From: Anaerolineae bacterium
Lineage (GTDB): Bacteria; Chloroflexota; Anaerolineae; Anaerolineales; Villigracilaceae
Reading direction: 5' to 3'
Assembly (NCBI GenBank): GCA_003158885.1
Contig: PMLN01000175.1
Location: forward strand, 1,404-7,868
Length of the DNA: 6,465 nucleotides
Of this stretch, positions 1-4,748 are shown in pieces. Within the stretch, counting starts at the first letter, position 1, and every line of letters begins with the position of its first letter. The notes under the pieces are model-generated. The model was given only the letters and a program-made list of their open reading frames with translations, had not been told where the DNA came from and did no database searches. The translations under genes were made by a program, and so were the position numbers.

Positions 1-114
1 GGCGATATCTATAAATCGCTTGGGAGTCCTGCCTATGCCGGGGAGACCATCGGCTTCCAGGCGCAGACTTCCCTGGCGGATGGTTTGAAAGAAACAGTCC
101 ATTGGATGCGATGA
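1..114 (+). CDS. NAD-dependent sugar epimerase/dehydratase, C-terminal end (5' truncated)
   Basis: Frame 1 is open from the first base and ends at TGA 112-114, giving the last 37 residues of a protein that starts outside the window. The peptide begins GDIYKSLGSPAYAGETIGF and ends VHWMR. It has the C-terminal pattern of extended short-chain dehydrogenase/reductase sugar-nucleotide epimerases: an alanine-containing helix, then 'iGF.a.tsl.dGL..tv.W', the segment that closes the substrate-binding domain. The Rossmann domain and catalytic Tyr/Lys are not visible, so the substrate cannot be named. UDP-glucose 4-epimerase-like or dTDP-glucose dehydratase-like are both possible. Its TGA overlaps the ATG of the next gene in an ATGA arrangement, which suggests translational coupling and a shared role in surface-sugar synthesis. 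Family assignment is fairly sure; the specific reaction is unknown. Confidence 0.75.
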   Translation, partial: GDIYKSLGSPAYAGETIGFQAQTSLADGLKETVHWMR

Positions 115-2018
115 AACTGCGTCCGCATTATCGCAATCGCTATGTGCTGATCGGCGATCTAATCCTCATCATCGTCTCGGTGATGGGGAGTTTTGCATTG
201 CGGCTCGATGTGGCGCAGTTGCCGTTTTACTTTCCGGCCATGCTGGCCATGTGCGGCGTGGCGTTGTTGATCAAAACACCCACCTATTTTTTCTTCGGCT
301 TGTATCGCCGCATTTGGATCTACGCCAGCACGCACGAACTCCGTCTCATCACCGCCGCGGTGACGACCGCCTCCGTGTTGACATCCGGCGTGATGCTTCT
401 CCTGCTCTCGACCAAGCTTGTTTTTCCCGGAATGCCGCGTTCGGCTCTTGGCATTGATTGGCTGCTTTCATTGGTATTGGTCGGCGGTTCACGTTTTGCG
501 CTTCGCATTTTGGCGGAACAGTCCACCGCGCCTCGCAAGGACAAGACGCGCCGCGCCCTGATCATCGGTGCCGGCGACGCGGGCGCATTGGTGGTGCGTG
601 AGCTTCAAAAATCGGCGCAGCTCAATTTGACCCCCATCGGCTTTCTGGATGATGATCGCTCCAAACAGAGGCAGGAAATTTACGGCGTGCAGGTGATCGG
701 ATTTGTCAGCGATATTGCGAATGTGCTCGATAGCCAGCACGTGGATGAAGTGATCTTTGCCATCCCGTCCGCTCCCGGGCGTGTGGTTCGCCTTGTGAAT
801 GATGCCTGCCGGTTAAAAGGCATTCCCTCGCGCACCATGCCCGGCATTTATGAATTGATCGGCGGCAAGGTCAGCGTCAGCCGCCTGCGTGAGGTGGATA
901 TTACAGACCTGCTTCGCCGCGAGCCGCGTCGTATCCACGAAGAAATGATCGGCAATGTATTAAGTGGCAAGCGCGTTCTTGTGACCGGCGCGGGTGGCTC
1001 CATTGGACGGGAACTTTCGCGTCAGATCGCGCGCTGGAATCCCGCCGAACTGATCATCCTTGGCCACGGCGAGAACAGCATCTTTGAAACATTGCTTGAA
1101 TTGAAGGAAGATTATCCGGTTTTGAAATTGACGCCCACCATCGCCGACGTAAAGGATGTCGTGCGTTTGCGTTCGGCCTTTGCGGATATTCAGGTGATCT
1201 TCCATGCCGCCGCGCACAAGCATGTGCCGTTGATGCAGGCCAATGTGGAAGAAGCCATCTTGAACAACGTGTTTGGCACGCGCAATGTGGTCGAAGCGGC
1301 GATTGAAAATAATGTGGAGCGCCTGGTCTTGATCTCGACGGATAAGGCGGTACGTCCCGCCAATGTGTATGGCGCCACCAAACGCCTCGCCGAAATGATT
1401 GTGCTAGACGCAGCTCATCGCACCCGGCGGGCATATTCCGTCGTTCGCTTTGGGAATGTTTTGGGGAGCCGCGGAAGCGTCATCCCGGTTTTCAAGCGGC
1501 AGATCGCAAATGGCGGGCCGGTTAAGGTTACGCATCCCGATATGGAACGTTATTTCATGACCATCCCCGAAGCCGTCCACCTTGTCTTGCAGGCGGCCTC
1601 CATGGGGCAGGGCGGCGAAGCCTTCCTGCTCGACATGGGCCCACAGGTTCGTATTCTCGATCTGGCGGAGGATTTGATCCGTCTTTCGGGACTTGAACCG
1701 GGACGCGATATCGAGATTGAATTCACCGGCATTCGTCCGGGCGAGAAATTACGCGAAGAACTTTGGGAGCCTGGGAAAACCTATGACAAGACCGGCCATC
1801 CGGATATTTTCCGCTCTGAACATGAAGCGGTTATGGAGAGTGAGCAATTGCAGAAAACGTTGCAGCGTCTCGAAGCCTTGACCCTTCAACATTCCCCCAG
1901 GTCGCAGGGCGGCGCTTCAAGCAGCCATGCTGACGAGATCATAGCCCTGCTCGATGAAGTCATCCCCGGCGCCGCCATCCGCGCGACGCCCTCGCCTGAG
2001 ATTACCTCGTTCGTATAA
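111..2018 (+). CDS. Membrane-bound nucleotide-sugar 4,6-dehydratase, WbpM/CapD/FlaA1 family
   Basis: This 635-residue protein belongs to the long family that makes 4-keto-6-deoxy UDP-HexNAc sugars for O-antigen, capsule or glycoprotein glycans. The N-terminus has about four hydrophobic segments (roughly residues 12-30, 40-62, 79-101, 112-130). A first Rossmann-like domain follows with GAGDAG at 153-158, then the catalytic SDR domain with GAGGSIG at 293-299, STDK at 409-412 and YGATK with Tyr420 and Lys424. The family signature GIRPGEKLREELW lies near residues 541-553. ATG 111 is preferred over the TTG at 102 because it overlaps the upstream TGA by four bases. No strong Shine-Dalgarno is seen, consistent with coupling. 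Many long relatives carry Met at the catalytic Tyr position; this one has Tyr. UDP-GlcNAc is the likeliest substrate by family knowledge, but not proven here. Length is normal and there is no frameshift. Confidence 0.92.
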   Translation: MKLRPHYRNRYVLIGDLILIIVSVMGSFALRLDVAQLPFYFPAMLAMCGVALLIKTPTYFFFGLYRRIWIYASTHELRLITAAVTTASVLTSGVMLLLLSTKLVFPGMPRSALGIDWLLSLVLVGGSRFALRILAEQSTAPRKDKTRRALIIGAGDAGALVVRELQKSAQLNLTPIGFLDDDRSKQRQEIYGVQVIGFVSDIANVLDSQHVDEVIFAIPSAPGRVVRLVNDACRLKGIPSRTMPGIYELIGGKVSVSRLREVDITDLLRREPRRIHEEMIGNVLSGKRVLVTGAGGSIGRELSRQIARWNPAELIILGHGENSIFETLLELKEDYPVLKLTPTIADVKDVVRLRSAFADIQVIFHAAAHKHVPLMQANVEEAILNNVFGTRNVVEAAIENNVERLVLISTDKAVRPANVYGATKRLAEMIVLDAAHRTRRAYSVVRFGNVLGSRGSVIPVFKRQIANGGPVKVTHPDMERYFMTIPEAVHLVLQAASMGQGGEAFLLDMGPQVRILDLAEDLIRLSGLEPGRDIEIEFTGIRPGEKLREELWEPGKTYDKTGHPDIFRSEHEAVMESEQLQKTLQRLEALTLQHSPRSQGGASSSHADEIIALLDEVIPGAAIRATPSPEITSFV

Positions 2019-2049
2019 CGATGGTCGGGTAGCGAAGCGGTTCGAAACC

Positions 2050-3042
2050 ATGCCAGAAGTTTCTCTTTCTGATTGGAATAAATTTTTACAAAACCATCCG
2101 GACGCGCATTTACTGCAAACCGGTGAATGGGGTGAATTGAAGTCTGCCTTTGGCTGGACGCCTATTCGCATAGTCAACAAGGGTGTGGGTGCGCAGATTC
2201 TTTTTCGTAAGTTGCCATTGGGCTTTACGTTGGGTTATATTCCTAAATTAGCAATCAGCGATCAGCAGTCAGCGTTTGGTGAGGAATTTTGGATGGAAGT
2301 GGATTTGGTTTGCAAAAAACAACGCGCCATCTTCCTCAAAATCGAGCCGGATGCTTGGGAGAATGGCTTCATCCTTCAGCCTTCATCCTTCATCCTTTCC
2401 AAGCATAACATCCAGCCTCCTCGTACCATCCTCGTTGACCTGCGCGGCAGCGAAGAGGAAATTCTCGCCCGTATGAAACAGAAATGCCGCTATAACATTC
2501 GTCTTGCCGAAAAGAAAGGTGTGACGGTCCGCGCCTGGGATGATCTGGATGGATTTTATAAGATGATCCAAGTCACGGGCGGACGCGACGGCTTCGGCGT
2601 TCATTCGCTCGCCTATTATCGTCGCGCCTATGATTTGTGCCGCTCAACGGGCATGTGCGAGTTATTGGTCGCAGAGTTTGAAAATAAGCCGCTGGCGGCC
2701 TTGATGGTTTTTGCGCGCGGAAAGCGCGCCTGGTATATCTATGGCGCCTCCAACGACGAGGAACGCAATCGTATGCCGGCTTATCTTTTACAATGGGAAG
2801 CGATGCGCTGGGCGCGTTCCAAAGGCGCAGAAGAATATGACCTGTGGGGGGTGCCTGATGCGGAGGAAGCGGCTCTCGAGGCCCAATTTGAAAAACGAAA
2901 TGATGGTTTGTGGGGTGTCTATCGCTTCAAACGCGGCTTCGGCGGTGAGCTCAAACGCGCCGCGCAGGCGGTGGATAAAGTTTATAGTTTTGTGTTTTAT
3001 CAGTTCTATCTTTGGCGTTTGGCCGGACGCGAGGGCGGATAA
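2050..3042 (+). CDS. FemAB-family aminoacyltransferase (peptidoglycan bridge type), copy 1
   Basis: This 330-residue protein resembles FemA/FemB/FemX/MurM enzymes, which use aminoacyl-tRNA to add amino acids to the stem peptide of lipid II; they have two GNAT-like halves. Visible landmarks are LLQTGEWGELK near residue 22, the basic MKQKCRYNIRLAEKKG block at 142-157, MPAYLLQWEAM at 242-252, YDLWGVPD at 263-270 and LWGVYRFK at 287-294. ATG 2050 is chosen because the family-typical N-terminus begins there; the frame stays open upstream to 1954, but that would overlap the dehydratase gene by 65 bases. No clear Shine-Dalgarno is visible. It lies 31 bases after the dehydratase stop and shares one base with the next gene, a paralog. 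Two heptamer repeat arrays are translated within it (residues about 67-75 and 106-117). The acceptor substrate and amino acid are unknown; a capsule or exopolysaccharide role is the alternative. Confidence 0.88.
   Translation: MPEVSLSDWNKFLQNHPDAHLLQTGEWGELKSAFGWTPIRIVNKGVGAQILFRKLPLGFTLGYIPKLAISDQQSAFGEEFWMEVDLVCKKQRAIFLKIEPDAWENGFILQPSSFILSKHNIQPPRTILVDLRGSEEEILARMKQKCRYNIRLAEKKGVTVRAWDDLDGFYKMIQVTGGRDGFGVHSLAYYRRAYDLCRSTGMCELLVAEFENKPLAALMVFARGKRAWYIYGASNDEERNRMPAYLLQWEAMRWARSKGAEEYDLWGVPDAEEAALEAQFEKRNDGLWGVYRFKRGFGGELKRAAQAVDKVYSFVFYQFYLWRLAGREGG
2247..2274 (+). repeat. Four-copy heptamer array (RTYAGCR) inside FemAB copy 1
   Basis: Four consecutive 7-base units read ATTAGCA, ATCAGCG, ATCAGCA, GTCAGCG. 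They are translated in frame; the last three units encode ISDQQSA at residues 69-75. They sit just after GYIPK, where the paralog has a different sequence (APKGPLLDW). All three plus-strand frames of the array are free of stops, whereas its complement contains TGA. Confidence 0.75.
2367..2394 (+). repeat. Four-copy heptamer array (CTTCATC) inside FemAB copy 1
   Basis: Four 7-base units CTTCATC, CTTCAGC, CTTCATC, CTTCATC (one base different in the second) are translated as part of GFILQPSSFILS at residues 106-117. The array lies between the conserved FLKIEPD segment and the QPPRTILVDL segment. It has the same total length (28 bases) and unit length as the array at 2247-2274 but an unrelated unit. 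The plus strand is stop-free in all three frames. Confidence 0.78.
3031..3035 (+). promoter_or_regulatory. Ribosome binding site of FemAB copy 2
   Basis: GAGGG six bases before ATG 3042, inside the last codons of the upstream paralog. Together with the one-base TAATG overlap it supports this start over the in-frame upstream codon at 3012. Confidence 0.6.
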
Positions 3043-4274
3043 TGCAAATACCCATATGGGATCGTTTGATTTCCACATTGCCTGATCCGCACTTCCTTCA
3101 AACGTATGAATGGGCGCAGGTTAAATCGAAGTACGGATGGCAGCCGATCTATCTTATCTGGTCGGAAAAGTCTTTTAAGTCTTACACGTCTGACCAGTTA
3201 GATCAATCGGACTTGTTAGACCAATTAGACCGGTCAGACCAATTAGACTTGTTAGAACATTCAGACTTGTTAGACTTGTTAGACCAGTCAGACCTTCAAG
3301 CCGCCTGTCTGATCCTGAAGCGTACCGTTCTTTCCCGCGGCTTTGCGTCGCGGCTCTGTATTCTTTACGCGCCCAAGGGGCCCCTGCTGGATTGGTCGAA
3401 TGAGGCGCTTCGCAATCGTGTGCTGAATGATCTGCAATCCTTCGCAAAGAAACAAGGCGCGGTCTTTTTGAAGATGGATCCCGATCTGGCGCTGGGAACA
3501 GGAGTCCCTGCGGACGAGGATGCCCATGAAGAGGAGCATGGGCAGGTTGTCGGCTCAGAGTTGCTGCGGAGACGCTGGCGATTCTCTGCGGATCAGATCC
3601 AATTCAAGAATACAGTCTTAATTGACTTGTCCGCCTCTGAGGATGAGATGCTGGCGTGTATGAAACAGAAGACGCGCTATAACATCCGCCTCGCCGGGAA
3701 GAAGGGCGTGACGATTCGTGTGGGGACGCAGACTGATCTGCCCATGCTTTACAAGATGTATGCGGAGACATCGGTGCGTGACGGCTTTGTGATTCGCGAT
3801 GAAGGTTATTACAAAACAGTTTGGACAACATTCATGCAGTCTTCAACTTTCAAACCTTCCAACTTTCCAACTTGTGAACCGATCATCGCGGAAGTCAATG
3901 GTGAAGCGGTTGCTGCAATCTTCGCCTTTTATTTTGCAGGTCGCGCCTATTATGTGTACGGTATGTCGCGTGAAGCGCATCGCGAGAAAATGCCGAATTA
4001 TCTTTTGCAATGGGAAGCGATGAAGCGCGCAAAGGCACGCGGCTGTTCGGTCTACGATCTTTGGGGCGCGCCGGATGAATTCAACGAAAGCGACTCGATG
4101 TGGGGTGTGTTCCGTTTCAAGGAAGGACTGGGTGGGCAGGTGGTCCGCACGCTCGGCGCGTGGGATTATGCCCCCAATCCATTTTGGTATAAGATGTATT
4201 CGGAAATCATCCCGCGCGTGCTGGATGTAATGCGCCTCCGAGGCAAGGCGCGCACGAAACAGGCGTTGGAGTAG
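3042..4274 (+). CDS. FemAB-family aminoacyltransferase (peptidoglycan bridge type), copy 2, with internal repeats
   Basis: This 410-residue paralog of the preceding protein has the same landmarks: LQTYEWAQVKSKYGW near residue 20, FSADQIQF at 181-188, MKQKTRYNIRLAGKKG at 207-222, MPNYLLQWEAM at 317-327, YDLWGAPD at 338-345 and MWGVFRFK at 353-360. ATG 3042 shares its A with the previous TAA (TAATG), and GAGGG at 3031-3035 is a usable ribosome binding site, so the two are almost certainly co-translated. Paired FemAB genes in other bacteria often add successive residues of one cross-bridge; that role here is inference. It is about 80 residues longer than its neighbour. Part of this is a twelve-unit tripeptide array at residues 50-85, and another short repeat sits at about 267-277. 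The region at 150-180 (acidic, LGTGVPADED...) looks like a normal variable segment of the family. Confidence 0.88.
   Translation: MQIPIWDRLISTLPDPHFLQTYEWAQVKSKYGWQPIYLIWSEKSFKSYTSDQLDQSDLLDQLDRSDQLDLLEHSDLLDLLDQSDLQAACLILKRTVLSRGFASRLCILYAPKGPLLDWSNEALRNRVLNDLQSFAKKQGAVFLKMDPDLALGTGVPADEDAHEEEHGQVVGSELLRRRWRFSADQIQFKNTVLIDLSASEDEMLACMKQKTRYNIRLAGKKGVTIRVGTQTDLPMLYKMYAETSVRDGFVIRDEGYYKTVWTTFMQSSTFKPSNFPTCEPIIAEVNGEAVAAIFAFYFAGRAYYVYGMSREAHREKMPNYLLQWEAMKRAKARGCSVYDLWGAPDEFNESDSMWGVFRFKEGLGGQVVRTLGAWDYAPNPFWYKMYSEIIPRVLDVMRLRGKARTKQALE
3189..3296 (+). repeat. Twelve-copy degenerate 9-mer array inside FemAB copy 2
   Basis: Exactly twelve 9-base units of the form TYWGAYYDR-like (for example TTAGACCAA, TCAGACTTG, TTAGACTTG) run without interruption and in codon register. 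They encode twelve tripeptides (Ser or Leu)-(Asp or Glu)-(Gln, Leu, Arg or His) at residues 50-85. The array separates two N-terminal strands, IYLIW and ACLILKR, which are nearly adjacent in the paralog (IRIV then AQILFRK). It is therefore best read as an in-frame expansion in a surface loop. Confidence 0.9.
3521..3544. repeat. Perfect 8-bp inverted repeat within FemAB copy 2
   Basis: TGCCCATG (3521-3528) and CATGGGCA (3537-3544) flank an 8-base purine-rich loop and could form a hairpin in the mRNA. It lies in the acidic variable region (AHEEEHG) and has no T-run, so it is not a terminator. It may be chance or a translational pause element. Confidence 0.45.
3841..3870 (+). repeat. Short ~8-mer array (CYTTCCAA) inside FemAB copy 2
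   Basis: Units CTTCAA, CTTTCAAA, CCTTCCAA and CTTTCCAA follow one another and continue into CTT. They are translated as part of SSTFKPSNFPT, residues about 267-277. The paralog is shorter at this point (LCRSTG directly before MCELLVAEF), which supports an insertion of about 6-10 residues. The repeat is short and degenerate, so confidence is moderate. Confidence 0.6.
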
Positions 4275-4276
4275 AA

Positions 4277-4293
4277 TCCACGAAGAGCACGAA
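4277..4293 (+). repeat. Left inverted repeat flanking GxxExxY gene
   Basis: TCCACGAAGAGCACGAA begins two bases after the TAG of FemAB copy 2. It matches the reverse complement of 4726-4742 at 16 of 17 positions. It continues into further CACGAA-type units up to about 4303, so it is itself a short degenerate tandem repeat with units of about 9-10 bases. Confidence 0.82.
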
Positions 4294-4326
4294 GAAACAC
4301 GAATTGGAAAAGCAGAAAAGAATTTT

Positions 4327-4333
4327 GGGAGGG
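4327..4333 (+). promoter_or_regulatory. Ribosome binding site of GxxExxY gene
   Basis: GGGAGGG lies four bases before ATG 4338. It is the strongest Shine-Dalgarno in the window along with that of dcyD, and lets the gene be translated without coupling to its neighbour. Confidence 0.75.
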
Positions 4334-4337
4334 CAGA

Positions 4338-4715
4338 ATGACCGAGTTGTTATTGAAAGAAGAAGTTTATTCGATTGTTGGAGCGGCAATGGAGGTGCAC
4401 ACAGCACTTGGCTCTGGGTTCTTGGAACCTGTTTATCAGGAAGCCATGGAAATTGAATCAACTTCCCGTAATTTACCGTTTGTGTCTCAAAAAGTTTTGA
4501 CTATTCACTATAAGGATCATATCTTGAAGAAAGAGTATGTTCCCGATTTGATTTACTTCGATCAAATCATTGTTGAGTTAAAAGCTTTGGATTGTTTGAG
4601 CGGAAAAGAGGAATCACAGTTGTTGAATTACTTGAAGGCTACTGGTATGAAGGTTGGAGAGTTGATAAATTTTGGAAGTCATCCAAAACTTGAATGGAAA
4701 CGACTCGTCTTTTAA
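4338..4715 (+). CDS. GxxExxY protein, PD-(D/E)XK nuclease-like fold
   Basis: This 125-residue protein carries the name-giving motif as GFLEPVY at residues 27-33. The core of a PD-(D/E)XK site is visible: Pro69-Asp70, then Glu80-Leu81-Lys82, followed by Gln94-x3-Tyr98, the QxxxY motif seen in RecB/Cas4-like nucleases. Length is normal for the family, so the gene appears intact. GGGAGGG at 4327-4333 is a strong ribosome binding site four bases before the ATG. The gene is far more AT-rich than its neighbours (I counted 34% GC over 4441-4620, against about 60% in two 60-base lines of the following gene) and is bracketed by inverted CACGAAG-type repeats, which points to horizontal gain. The family's biological role is not established; nuclease activity is inferred only from the conserved acidic residues and Lys. 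The co-directional neighbours offer no functional link. Confidence 0.88.
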   Translation: MTELLLKEEVYSIVGAAMEVHTALGSGFLEPVYQEAMEIESTSRNLPFVSQKVLTIHYKDHILKKEYVPDLIYFDQIIVELKALDCLSGKEESQLLNYLKATGMKVGELINFGSHPKLEWKRLVF

Positions 4716-4725
4716 CTTCGTGAAA

Positions 4726-4742
4726 TTCGTGTTCTTCGTGGA
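4726..4742 (-). repeat. Right inverted repeat flanking GxxExxY gene
   Basis: TTCGTGTTCTTCGTGGA is the inverted partner of 4277-4293 with one mismatch. A further CTTCGTG unit lies at 4716-4722, directly after the GxxExxY stop codon. Its last bases overlap the ribosome binding site of dcyD. Confidence 0.82.
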
Positions 4743-4744
4743 GG
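4740..4744 (+). promoter_or_regulatory. Ribosome binding site of dcyD, overlapping the right inverted repeat
   Basis: GGAGG lies four bases before ATG 4749 and settles that start. The first three bases (4740-4742) are the end of the inverted repeat, so the repeat boundary and the translation signal are physically merged. Confidence 0.75.
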
Positions 4745-4748
4745 AAGA

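Larger units (their letters stand above)
4277..4742 (+). mobile_element. Putative GxxExxY cassette bounded by inverted repeats
   Basis: The 466-base interval from one CACGAAG-type inverted repeat to the other holds only the AT-rich GxxExxY gene with its own strong ribosome binding site. Removing it would leave FemAB copy 2 and dcyD eight bases apart, a normal operon spacing. There is no transposase, and I see no convincing target-site duplication, so this would have to move in trans, by recombination between repeats, or by the action of the encoded nuclease-like protein. All of that is inference. The alternative is a pair of ordinary intergenic repeats beside a horizontally acquired gene. Confidence 0.4.

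Noticed and set aside
1954..2049. Upstream extension of FemAB copy 1 from an earlier in-frame ATG
   Set aside because: It would overlap the dehydratase gene by 65 bases, and the extra residues do not resemble the family N-terminus; ATG 2050 fits better.
2021..2051. Possible tRNA fragment or attachment-like site (GGTTCGAAACC resembles a T-arm)
   Set aside because: There is no acceptor, D-arm or anticodon structure around it and the 5-bp T-stem is not formed; only short chance pairings are present.
3012..3041. Upstream start of FemAB copy 2
   Set aside because: The ATG at 3042 has a ribosome binding site and a TAATG overlap with the previous gene, and the family-like N-terminus starts there.
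3189..3296. CRISPR-like array
   Set aside because: Units are 9 bases, contiguous, without spacers, and translated in frame; this is a tandem repeat, not a CRISPR.
4275..4337. Promoter for the GxxExxY gene
   Set aside because: I see no convincing -35/-10 pair in the 63-base gap, which is mostly repeat and A-rich sequence.
4277..4742. Classical insertion sequence or MITE
   Set aside because: No transposase, no clear target-site duplication, and the ends are degenerate tandem units rather than typical terminal repeats; kept only as a tentative cassette.
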